Source: Actinoallomurus liliacearum
GTDB taxonomy: Bacteria; Actinomycetota; Actinomycetes; Streptosporangiales; Streptosporangiaceae
Direction: 5' to 3'
Assembly: GCF_039542035.1 (NCBI RefSeq)
Contig: NZ_BAABHJ010000003.1
Span: 186,001-250,000 of the forward strand
DNA length: 64,000 nucleotides
Part shown: positions 25,010-32,789 of the stretch, piece by piece
How positions within the stretch are numbered: position 1 is the stretch's first letter
Layout of the letters: the number at the start of each line of letters is the position of its first letter
Translations under genes and position numbers: made by a program
The notes under the pieces: model-generated
Seen by the model: only the letters and a program-made list of their open reading frames with translations
Databases searched by the model: none
What the model was told of the DNA's origin: nothing

Positions 25010-25921
25010 TCAGTCCCACTCCCAGCCGATCCCGAGGTATCCGCCGGCCTGCAGCCCGAACTCGATCACGTGGACGGTGTGGGCGCTGGACAGCCGCAGG
25101 TCGGTCTCCTCCGCCGGCCGGGCGGCGCCGTCCGGACGCCACGTCCGGTAGCAGCGGGCCGGGACGGTCGACGGGTGGAACTCGATCTCGAGGAGGTACT
25201 CGTGCTGGGGGAACCGGAAGCCCCGGCCCTCCTCGGTGTCGGGCGGCCCCGGCGGGGAGAAGCCGAAACCGTACTCGATCAGGTAGGTCTCGCCGCGTGC
25301 CAGCGGCCGGTCGAACAGCAGCTCCGAGGCGACCATCGCCTTCGCCTCGTCGGTACGGATCCGGCCGAACCTGCAGCGGCTCGCCTCCTTGTGCGTGGGC
25401 AGCACGCCGTGTTCGTTGTGGTAGACGCAGAGCCAGCGGTCCACCCCGGGCTGCTGCGCCTGGAGGACCGCGCGGGTCTGCGCCGACCGAAGGTCCCGGT
25501 CCGGGCCGAGGACGTAGCGGTCGTGCAGGCTCAGGCAGGTGATCCGGCCGTCCGTCCGGTCGCCGATCTCGGCGAGCAGGTCGAGGGCGCCGCGGTTCGG
25601 GAAGATCCCGGCCGGCGGCGACCAGGTCCCGGCCGGGCGGTTGTCGGGCGGTTTGAGCAGCGTGATGAGGGAGTTGCGCGGCAGTTCGAGGATGCTCTCC
25701 AGACCGCGTACCGCCCGGAGCGAGTCGGCGCGCTCGGGGCGGGTCCGCCCGCGCTGCCAGTAGCTGAGGCTGGAGAGACTGACATGGACGCGTCGCTCCC
25801 GCAGCCGCCGTTGGAGGGTCTCCAGCGTGAGGCCGCGAGCCTGGATGGCGGCCTGCAGCGCCACGTCGAAGGGACCGCTCCGAACCACCTGGAGGAGATC
25901 ATCCTCCACCATGCTCCGCAC
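25010..25921 (-). CDS. HTH protein with conserved C-terminal beta domain (paralogue A)
   Basis: 303 aa; GTG start with GGAGG 10 nt upstream. Residues ~15-90 form an XRE-like HTH (VALQAAIQARGLTLETLQRRL, then VSLSSLSYWQRGRTRPER). The rest (~110-303) is a beta-rich domain of unknown family ending in GYLGIGWEWD. It is clearly paralogous to the protein at 26232-27185: shared SYWQxGRxRP, ILELP, LPARCYR-like and GIGWEWD/GLEWEWE segments. The C-terminal domain probably senses a ligand or partner. Function unknown; the DNA-binding role is inferred from the HTH. Confidence 0.75.
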   Translation of the reverse strand: MRSMVEDDLLQVVRSGPFDVALQAAIQARGLTLETLQRRLRERRVHVSLSSLSYWQRGRTRPERADSLRAVRGLESILELPRNSLITLLKPPDNRPAGTWSPPAGIFPNRGALDLLAEIGDRTDGRITCLSLHDRYVLGPDRDLRSAQTRAVLQAQQPGVDRWLCVYHNEHGVLPTHKEASRCRFGRIRTDEAKAMVASELLFDRPLARGETYLIEYGFGFSPPGPPDTEEGRGFRFPQHEYLLEIEFHPSTVPARCYRTWRPDGAARPAEETDLRLSSAHTVHVIEFGLQAGGYLGIGWEWD

Positions 25922-26231
25922 TGTTCGAGTGCCTCCGGTTGCGGAAGGCCACCCCCGACCTGGCCTGACTGGGTACGGACAGGGCTGTGTACGCCATGAA
26001 AGATCTCAGTCGGATCGCCCGGTTGGCAAGGCCCCGACGAAGGCGATCACCCCGGACCTCGGCAGGCGGGGGCACCGAGGTCCGGGTGATCCGGTCGGGA
26101 ATTACGGTCGGCGAGCCCCGCACGCTCCTTCTCGGGGGGCTGAAGGGATGATGATCGTCGCCACGAGACGCCGTCAACGTTTTCCATGGCGTCTAGAATT
26201 CACTGTTAATATCAGTTAACGCGGTTTGTGA
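25922..26231. other. 310-bp spacer between the paralogous HTH genes
   Basis: No gene is supported. It contains the terminator of the upstream paralogue (26045-26091) and, beyond it, presumably the promoter of the downstream one. A+T-rich patches occur near 25995-26005 and 26190-26230. Confidence 0.6.
26045..26091 (-). terminator. long hairpin terminator after paralogue B
   Basis: Inverted repeat of about 17 bp with one bulged base (GATCACCCCGGACCTCGG / CCGAGGTCCGGGTGATC) and a 12-nt loop, about 140 bp beyond the paralogue B stop. Confidence 0.7.
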
Positions 26232-27185
26232 TCATTCCCATTCCCACTCCAGTCCGATGATGCCGCCCGTCATGCCGCTGCGCATGATGTGGACGCCGCC
26301 CGACGACCCGACCCAGAGTTCGGCGGTGCGGTGCCGTGGAACATCGACGCCGGCGCGGTCGTAGCGGTAGCAACGCGCCGGCAGCGTCCGCCGGTCGAAC
26401 CGGACGACGGCCAGGTAATCCCTTACCGGATGGCGAAAGCGGCGATCATAGAATTGCGCGATCGGCCGGTCTCCCGGAAACTCGATCTCGTATTCGACGA
26501 CCGCGGTGTCGCCGCGCGAGAGCACCCGGTCGAAGAAGATCTCGAAGGCGACGAAGCCCGCCTCATGGCGGGCGCGCCCCCGGCGGCAGTACCGGAGCTC
26601 GCCGAGCGCCGGCGGCGGATCCGTCGCGGCCTCGGCGCGGTGCACGGCGACGACCCGGTCGACGTCGTCGCCCGACGCCCGCACCACCTGCCGCACCGAC
26701 AGTGAGCGAGGCCGCCGGTGCGCGTCGACCTCGTAGACGTCGTGCACGCTGAGCCATTCGAGCCGGTGGTCGGACGAGCGGTCGAGCTGGCCGAGCATCG
26801 TGACGACGGGGTCCGGGTCGGGCCAGAGGCGGGCCGGGGACAGCGGCCCGCCCCCCGTCTGGCCGCGGCGCCGGCGCGGTCCCAGCAGATCGGCCAGGGC
26901 GCCGGACGGCAGCTCGAGAATCCGCTCGAGCGCGCCGACGGCGGCGATTGAGCCGGGGCGCTGCGGTCTGCTCCGCCCGCCCTGCCAGTAACTCAATGTG
27001 GCGGTGCTGACCGAAACTCCCCGCTGGCGGAGCCGGTTCCGCAGGCTTTCCAGGGTGAGGCCGCTCTCGTGGATCGCCGTCCGTAGTGCGACGGAGAACT
27101 CTGTGGCACCGGAGGAATGGTCTCGGGAGGCGTTTCCCGGCATCGAGATTTCGGGGACTCCGTCCTCGCCGTCCGCGACGTCCAT
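26232..27185 (-). CDS. HTH protein with conserved C-terminal beta domain (paralogue B)
   Basis: 317 aa. The N-terminal ~30 residues are extra relative to paralogue A. HTH at about 33-100 (VALRTAIHESGLTLESLRNRL, then SYWQGGRSRPQRPGS), followed by a beta-rich C-terminal domain with LPARCYRYDRAG and the terminal IIGLEWEWE. It is transcribed in the same direction as paralogue A but with its own terminator, so the two are separate units that arose by tandem duplication. The Met start at 27185 has no clear ribosome site; an internal Met 14 codons on is an alternative. Confidence 0.75.
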   Translation of the reverse strand: MDVADGEDGVPEISMPGNASRDHSSGATEFSVALRTAIHESGLTLESLRNRLRQRGVSVSTATLSYWQGGRSRPQRPGSIAAVGALERILELPSGALADLLGPRRRRGQTGGGPLSPARLWPDPDPVVTMLGQLDRSSDHRLEWLSVHDVYEVDAHRRPRSLSVRQVVRASGDDVDRVVAVHRAEAATDPPPALGELRYCRRGRARHEAGFVAFEIFFDRVLSRGDTAVVEYEIEFPGDRPIAQFYDRRFRHPVRDYLAVVRFDRRTLPARCYRYDRAGVDVPRHRTAELWVGSSGGVHIMRSGMTGGIIGLEWEWE

Positions 27186-27334
27186 GAGTCGAGGTTAGGG
27201 CGGCCCCACACGCGCCGCAGGCGGGTGCCGCGCGACCTTGATGTATCCGGAAAGCGATATGCCGAAATCCGTTGCGCGCTGCACTTGCCGTTTCCGTCAC
27301 GCCCGGTAAGGCCGCCGGTCGGTGTCGTTATGCG

Positions 27335-27381
27335 CCCCGCGGCCGGGGCCGCCGCCGATGACGGCGGCCTCGGCCGCGGGG
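27335..27381 (-). terminator. hairpin terminator of the GABA/polyamine operon
   Basis: Perfect 11-bp outer stem CCCCGCGGCCG / CGGCCGCGGGG with additional inner pairing (GCCGCCG/CGGCGGC), 9 bp past the aldehyde dehydrogenase stop. Confidence 0.7.
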
Positions 27382-27389
27382 ATACGGCC

Positions 27390-28823
27390 TCAGAGGTCGA
27401 GACCGGTGAGGACCAGGACGCGCTCCTCGGTGAGGTCGTTCATCGCGGATCGGACGCCCTCCCGGCCGACACCGGACTCCTTCCACCCGCCGTACGGCAT
27501 CTGGTCCGCCCGGAAGCTGGGGACGTCGCCGATGATCACACCGCCGACCTCCAGGTCGCGGTGCGCCCGGAAGGCGGCCTGCACGTCGGTGGTGAAGATC
27601 CCCGCCTGCAGCCCGTACTTCGAGGCGTTCACGATCTCGAACGCCTCGTCCAGGTCGCCGAACGGGGCGACCGTGAGGACCGGACCGAAGGCCTCCTCCT
27701 CCGCCAGCGCGCTTCCGGCGGGGACGTCGGAGAGAACGGCCGGCGCCACCGTACGGCCGTCGCGGCCTCCGCCGGTCAGGACCGACGCGCCGCCCCGGCG
27801 GGCCTCGTCGATCCAGTCCGTGATCCGCTCGGCCGCCGCGTCGTTGATCACCGGGCCGACCTGGACCCCGTCGGCCGTCGGGTCGCCGGTCGGGAGCCGC
27901 TCGACCTCGGCGACGAGGTCGGCGACGAACGCGTCGTAGACGCTCGCGTGCACGAGCACCCGCTGGACGGAGATGCAGGACTGGCCCGCCTGGTAGTTGG
28001 CGAACAGCGCGATCCGGCGGGCCGCGCCGGGCAGGTCCGGCCAGTCGTCGTTCACGACCACCGCGGCGTTCCCGCCGAGTTCCAGGGTGACGTGCTTGCG
28101 CGGCGCCTGTCGCTGGATCGCCCAGCCGACCGGGCCGGACCCGGTGAACGAGATCACCGGGAGCCGGGGGTCGTCGACCAGGGCGGCCATCCGGTCGTTC
28201 GGCACCGGGAGCACCGAGACCATCCGCGGCGGCAGGTCCGTCTCCGCGATGATCTCTCCGAGCAGCAGCGCGGACAGCGGCGTGGCGGGCGCCGGCTTCA
28301 CGAGGATCGGGGCGCCGGCCGCGATGGCGGGCGCGACCTTGTGCGCGACCAGGTTCAGCGGGAAGTTGAACGGCGCGATGCCGAGCACCGGGCCGCGCGG
28401 GAAGCGCCGGACGACGGCGAGCCGTCCGGTCGCCGCCGCGTCGGTGTCCAGCCGCTGCAGGTCACCGGAGAAGCGGCGGGCCTCCTCGGCGGCCCAGCGG
28501 AAGGTCGAGACGGCCCGGGAGACCTCACCGCGCGACCAGACCAGCGGCTTGCCGTTCTCCGCGGTGATCAGCCGGGCGATCTCCTCGGCGCGCTCCGCCA
28601 GCCGCCGCGAGATGTGGTCGAGGGCGGCGGCCCGTACGTGCGCGGGGGTGGCCTGGGCCTCGCGTCGTACGGCGTCCAGGTCGGCGACGGCCTGCTCGAC
28701 CTGGGCGTCGGTCGGCACGGAGACGACGCCGACGACGGAGCCGTCCCAGGGGGAGGTCACCTCGAGGGTGTCCGCGCCGGTCGTGGGCGCGCCGGACAGG
28801 TGGAAGGGGATGACGTCTGACAA
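27390..28823 (-). CDS. NAD(P)+ aldehyde dehydrogenase, succinate-semialdehyde type candidate
   Basis: 477 aa. Catalytic Cys in QAGQSCISVQRV (residue ~285), Glu in LELGGN (~250), oxyanion/cofactor motif FNFPLNLVAHKVAPAIAAG and FTGSGPVGW. All ALDH essentials are intact. As the last gene downstream of a GABA-type aminotransferase it would logically oxidise succinate semialdehyde to succinate, closing the GABA shunt; the sequence alone allows other aldehydes. It begins 21 bp after the aminotransferase stop (28845), on the same strand, in the order ureohydrolase, ALDH, aminotransferase, ALDH. Confidence 0.85.
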   Translation of the reverse strand: MSDVIPFHLSGAPTTGADTLEVTSPWDGSVVGVVSVPTDAQVEQAVADLDAVRREAQATPAHVRAAALDHISRRLAERAEEIARLITAENGKPLVWSRGEVSRAVSTFRWAAEEARRFSGDLQRLDTDAAATGRLAVVRRFPRGPVLGIAPFNFPLNLVAHKVAPAIAAGAPILVKPAPATPLSALLLGEIIAETDLPPRMVSVLPVPNDRMAALVDDPRLPVISFTGSGPVGWAIQRQAPRKHVTLELGGNAAVVVNDDWPDLPGAARRIALFANYQAGQSCISVQRVLVHASVYDAFVADLVAEVERLPTGDPTADGVQVGPVINDAAAERITDWIDEARRGGASVLTGGGRDGRTVAPAVLSDVPAGSALAEEEAFGPVLTVAPFGDLDEAFEIVNASKYGLQAGIFTTDVQAAFRAHRDLEVGGVIIGDVPSFRADQMPYGGWKESGVGREGVRSAMNDLTEERVLVLTGLDL

Positions 28824-28844
28824 GACTGCGACCTCGTTCCGGAC

Positions 28845-30191
28845 TCAGACGGACGCCGCGAAGGCCTGCTCGAGGATGTCGAGGCCCTCGGTGAGCAGGT
28901 CGTCGGTGATGGACAGCGGAGGCAGGAACCGCAGGACGTTGCCGTATGTTCCCGCCGTCAGGGTGACCAGGCCGGCGGCGTGGCAGGCCCGGCTCACCGC
29001 GGCGGTCAGCCCGGCGTCCGGGGTCTTCGCCGCGGGGTCGGACACCAGCTCGATCGCGAGCATGGCGCCACGGCCGCGGACGTCGCCGATCTGCGGGTAC
29101 TTGTCGGCCAGCTCCCGCAGCCGCGGTACGAACAGCGCCTCGATCGCGCGGGCCCGTGCCGGCAGGTCCTCGGCCTTCATCGTCTCGATCGCGCCGAGGG
29201 CGCCCGCGCACGCGACCGGGTTGCCGCCGTACGTGCCGCCGAGACCGCCGCCGTGGACGGCGTCCATGACCTGGGCGCGCCCGGTCACCGCGGCGAGCGG
29301 CAGACCGCCGGCGATGCCCTTGGCCGTGGTGATCAGGTCCGGGACTACGCCCTCGTGGTCGCAGGCGAACCAGTCGCCGGTGCGGCAGAAGCCGGTCTGG
29401 ATCTCGTCGGCGATGAGCAGGATGCCGTTGTCGTGGCACCACTCCGCGATCCGCGCGAGGTACCCGGCGGGCGGCACGACGAACCCGCCCTCACCCTGGA
29501 TCGGCTCGATGATCACCGCGGCGGTGTTCTCCTCGCCGACCTGGGCGTGCAGCTGGGAGACGAACGCGTCGAACGCCTCGTCGGCGCAGTTCTCCGGGCC
29601 GGTCGGCCAGCGGTACGGGTACGCCATCGGCACCCGGTAGATCTCATTGGCGAACGGCCCGAAGCGGTGCTTGTACGGCATGTTCTTCGCGGTGAGCGCC
29701 ATGGTCAGGTTCGTACGCCCGTGGTAGGCGTGGTCGAAGGCCACGATGGCCGACCGGCCGGTGTACGAGCGGGCGATCTTGACGGCGTTCTCCACCGCCT
29801 CGGCGCCGGAGTTGAACAGCGCGGAGCGCTTCTCGTGCTCGCCCGGCGTCAGTTCGTTCAGGGCCTCGGCGACCTCGACGTACTCCGCGTACGGGGTGAT
29901 CATGAAGCATGTGTGGGTGAAGTCGGCGACCTGCGCCTGCACCCGCTCGACCACGCGCGGCGCCGAGTTGCCGACCGTGGTGACGGCGATGCCCGAGCCG
30001 AAGTCGATGAGCTGGTTGCCGTCGATGTCGACCAGGATGCCGCCGCCGGCGCGTTCGACGTAGACGGGGAGGCCGGTGGAGACGCCCGCGGAGACCGCGG
30101 CGTTCTTGCGTGCGTGCAGTTCGGCCGAGCGGGGACCGGGGATGGCGGTCTTGAGGACGCGGCGCTGTTCGATGCCGGGGGGCGGGGTCAT
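28845..30191 (-). CDS. gabT: 4-aminobutyrate aminotransferase (class III)
   Basis: 448 aa; ATG 30191 preceded by GGAGA. Class III aminotransferase: NSGAEAVENAVKIAR, AFDHAYHGRTNLTMALT, the cofactor Asp in LIADEIQTGFCRTG, and the PLP lysine in ITTAKGIAGGLPLAAVTG. The length and the IDFGSGIAVTTVGNSAPRVVERV start match GABA transaminases, which convert GABA plus 2-oxoglutarate to succinate semialdehyde plus glutamate. Gene order with two aldehyde dehydrogenases and a ureohydrolase supports a role in GABA/putrescine breakdown; the same enzyme may also accept related omega-amino acids. Confidence 0.88.
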   Translation of the reverse strand: MTPPPGIEQRRVLKTAIPGPRSAELHARKNAAVSAGVSTGLPVYVERAGGGILVDIDGNQLIDFGSGIAVTTVGNSAPRVVERVQAQVADFTHTCFMITPYAEYVEVAEALNELTPGEHEKRSALFNSGAEAVENAVKIARSYTGRSAIVAFDHAYHGRTNLTMALTAKNMPYKHRFGPFANEIYRVPMAYPYRWPTGPENCADEAFDAFVSQLHAQVGEENTAAVIIEPIQGEGGFVVPPAGYLARIAEWCHDNGILLIADEIQTGFCRTGDWFACDHEGVVPDLITTAKGIAGGLPLAAVTGRAQVMDAVHGGGLGGTYGGNPVACAGALGAIETMKAEDLPARARAIEALFVPRLRELADKYPQIGDVRGRGAMLAIELVSDPAAKTPDAGLTAAVSRACHAAGLVTLTAGTYGNVLRFLPPLSITDDLLTEGLDILEQAFAASV

Positions 30192-30225
30192 GCTGTGGTT
30201 CTCCAGGTGGTGCGGTGTGTGCCGC

Positions 30226-31662
30226 TCAGTATGCGATGTGGTGCATGACGTGTTTGATCCGGGTGTAGTCCTCGAACCCGTACATCGACAGGTCCTTGCC
30301 ATATCCGGAGTGCTTGAAGCCGCCGTGCGGCATCTCGGCGACGAGGACGCCGTGGGTGTTCACCCAGACGCAGCCGAAGTCCAGGCGGCGCGTCATGCGC
30401 ATGGCGCGGCCGTGGTCGCGGGTCCATACGCTGGACGCCAGGCCGAAGTCGACGCCGTTGGCCCACCGTACGGCCTCGTCTTCGTCGGTGAACCGCTGCA
30501 CGGTGATGACCGGGCCGAACACCTCGTTCTGCACGATCTCGTCGTCCTGCCGCAGCCCGGAGACGACGGTCGGCTCGTGGAAGTAGCCGGACGCCAGGTC
30601 ACCGCCGACGCGGTCGCCGCCGGCCTCGACCGAGGCGTGGTCGGGCAACCGGGCCAGGAAGCCCCGCACGCGGTCGAGCTGCCCGGCGTTGTTGAGCGGG
30701 CCGAACGCCACGTCCGCGTCGTCGGGCCGCCCGGTGCGGGTCGCGCGGGCCCGCTCGGAGAGCGCGGCGACGAGATCGTCGTGGATCCCCCGGGCGGCGA
30801 GCACGCGGGTGGCCGCGGTGCAGTCCTGCCCGGCGTTGAAGTACCCCGCCGCCGCGATGCCCTCGGCCGCGGCCGCGACGTCGGCGTCGTCGAACACGAC
30901 GACCGGCGCCTTGCCGCCGAGCTCCAGGTGCACGCGCTTCAGGTCACGGGACGCCGCCGAGGCGACCTCCATGCCGGCCCGGACCGAACCGGTGATCGAC
31001 ACCATCTGCGGGACCGGTGAGTCGACGACGAGCCGGCCGGTCTCGCGGTCGCCGCATACGACGTTGACGACGCCGGGCGGCAGCACCTCGTTCATCAGCT
31101 CGGCCATCAGGACCGTGCTGGCCGGGGTCGTGTCCGACGGCTTGAGCACGACGGTGTTCCCGGCGGCGACGGCCGGGGCCCACTTCCACACCGCCATCAT
31201 CAGCGGGTAGTTCCACGGGGTGATCTGGCCGCACACGCCGATCGGCTCGCGCCGGATCACCGAGGTCAGGCCGGGCGCGTACTCGCCGGCCGAGCGTCCC
31301 TCCAGCACGCGGGCGGCGCCCGCGAAGAACCGGATCTGGTCGACGATCGGCGGCAGCTCCTCCGTCGCCGTCAGCGCGACGGGCTTGCCGGTGTCGCGCA
31401 CCTCGACGCGGACGAACTCCTCGGCCCGCGCCTCCATGGCGTCGGCGATCGCCAGCAGCGCGCGCTGCCGTTCCGCCGGCGTCGTGTCCCGCCACGTCTC
31501 GAACGCCCGCCCGGCCGCGGCGAACGCCGCGTCGACGTCCTCGCTCCCGGAGACCGGCGCGGTCGCGTAGACCTCGCCCGTCGACGGGTCGATCACCTCG
31601 CTCGTACGGCCGGAGGCCGCGCCGACACTCCTGCCGCCGATGACGTTCCGGATGCGCTCCAT
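30226..31662 (-). CDS. aldehyde dehydrogenase, gamma-aminobutyraldehyde dehydrogenase type
   Basis: 478 aa; ATG 31662 chosen because GGGAAG is 7 nt upstream, just after the preceding gene's stop; a GTG two codons earlier overlaps that stop. ALDH motifs: ITPWNYPLMMAVWKWAPAVAAG, ITGSVRAG, LELGGKAPVVVFDD and the nucleophile in NAGQDCTAATRV. Closest in character to PatD/betaine-aldehyde dehydrogenases that oxidise 4-aminobutyraldehyde (or 4-guanidinobutyraldehyde) to the acid. Translationally adjacent to the agmatinase-type gene (2 nt), so the two steps are probably coupled. Confidence 0.85.
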   Translation of the reverse strand: MERIRNVIGGRSVGAASGRTSEVIDPSTGEVYATAPVSGSEDVDAAFAAAGRAFETWRDTTPAERQRALLAIADAMEARAEEFVRVEVRDTGKPVALTATEELPPIVDQIRFFAGAARVLEGRSAGEYAPGLTSVIRREPIGVCGQITPWNYPLMMAVWKWAPAVAAGNTVVLKPSDTTPASTVLMAELMNEVLPPGVVNVVCGDRETGRLVVDSPVPQMVSITGSVRAGMEVASAASRDLKRVHLELGGKAPVVVFDDADVAAAAEGIAAAGYFNAGQDCTAATRVLAARGIHDDLVAALSERARATRTGRPDDADVAFGPLNNAGQLDRVRGFLARLPDHASVEAGGDRVGGDLASGYFHEPTVVSGLRQDDEIVQNEVFGPVITVQRFTDEDEAVRWANGVDFGLASSVWTRDHGRAMRMTRRLDFGCVWVNTHGVLVAEMPHGGFKHSGYGKDLSMYGFEDYTRIKHVMHHIAY

Positions 31663-31664
31663 GG

Positions 31665-32639
31665 TCACTTCCCGTCGCTCAGGGCCATCGCGGACAGCAG
31701 CTCGTACGCCGCGTGGGAGGCCGCGATGCCGGTGATCTCGGCGTGGTCGTAGGCCGGCGCGACCTCGACGATGTCGGCGCCGACGAGGTTCAGTCCGGCG
31801 AACGCGCGGAGGATGGCGAGCAGCTCGCGGCTGAGCAGGCCGCCGGACTCGGGGGTGCCGGTGCCGGGCGCGAAGGCCGGGTCGAGCACGTCGATGTCGA
31901 CCGAGACGTACACCGGCCGGTCCTGCACCCGCTCGTGGATCCGCTCGACGACGCCGTGCGTGCCGAGGTCCTCCATCTCCCGCGCGTGCACCGTCTGGAA
32001 GCCGAGCGCGGCGTCGTCGGTCAGGTCGGCCGCGTCGTACAGCGGGCCCCGGATGCCGACGTGCAGGCAGCCGGACAGGTCGAGCAGGCCCTCCTCGGAC
32101 GCCCGGCGGAACGGGGTGCCGTGCGTGGTGGCCGCGCCGAAGTAGGTGTCCCAGGTGTCCAGGTGCGCGTCGAAGTGGACGACGGCGACCGGGCCGTGGC
32201 GGCGCGTCAGCGACCGCAGCAGCGGGAGGGCGATCGTGTGGTCGCCGCCGATGGTCAGCAGCCGGCCCGCCCGGTCGAGCAGCGCGTCCGAACCCGCCTC
32301 GATCGCCCGTACGGCCTCGTCGATCGAGAAGGGGTTGACCGCGATGTCGCCCGCGTCGGCGACCTGCTGCCGGCCGAACGGGCTGACGTCCAGCGCCGGG
32401 TTGTACGGGCGCAGCAGCCGGGACGACTCCCGTACGTGCGCGGGGCCGAACCGGGCGCCCGGCCGGTAGCTCACACCGGCGTCGAAGGGCACGCCGACCA
32501 CGGCGACGTCGACGTCGGAGACCTCGTCGAGTCGGGGGAGCCGGGCGAAGGTCGCGGGCCCGGCGAAGCGGGGCACGACGCTGGCCACCACCGGGCCGAC
32601 GTGGCCGTTCTCAGTGCTGCGAGGCAGGTCGTCAGACAT
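31665..32639 (-). CDS. speB: agmatinase/ureohydrolase family enzyme
   Basis: 324 aa from ATG 32639 (GAGAGGA upstream). The binuclear manganese site is complete: GGDHTIALPLL, HFDAHLDTWD and VSVDIDVLDPAFAPGTGTPESGG. Length fits agmatinases, which hydrolyse agmatine to putrescine and urea. Guanidinobutyrase (4-guanidinobutanoate to GABA and urea) is a close relative and would equally suit the adjacent GABA genes. First gene of a four-gene operon (ureohydrolase, ALDH, GabT, ALDH), divergent from an NCS1 permease. Confidence 0.85.
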   Translation of the reverse strand: MSDDLPRSTENGHVGPVVASVVPRFAGPATFARLPRLDEVSDVDVAVVGVPFDAGVSYRPGARFGPAHVRESSRLLRPYNPALDVSPFGRQQVADAGDIAVNPFSIDEAVRAIEAGSDALLDRAGRLLTIGGDHTIALPLLRSLTRRHGPVAVVHFDAHLDTWDTYFGAATTHGTPFRRASEEGLLDLSGCLHVGIRGPLYDAADLTDDAALGFQTVHAREMEDLGTHGVVERIHERVQDRPVYVSVDIDVLDPAFAPGTGTPESGGLLSRELLAILRAFAGLNLVGADIVEVAPAYDHAEITGIAASHAAYELLSAMALSDGK

Positions 32640-32669
32640 GCGGGGTTCCTCTCGTCTACCTGGCGAGGT

Positions 32670-32717
32670 AACCATAGGGCAACGAGGGTTGTCTGTGAAG
32701 AAACCATCTGCAACCAT
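32670..32717. promoter_or_regulatory. three AACCAT direct repeats in the divergent promoter region
   Basis: AACCAT occurs at 32670, 32702 and 32712, i.e. 32 and 10 bp apart, close to whole helical turns, between the ureohydrolase and the permease genes. Possible binding sites for the cupin-XRE regulator encoded downstream. Confidence 0.35.
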
Positions 32718-32789
32718 TACGCACCACTCGGCAGGCGTATTACTCCGCAAACCCCCACTAACCTGCACAAATAGCGGGAAAGGAGCCAG

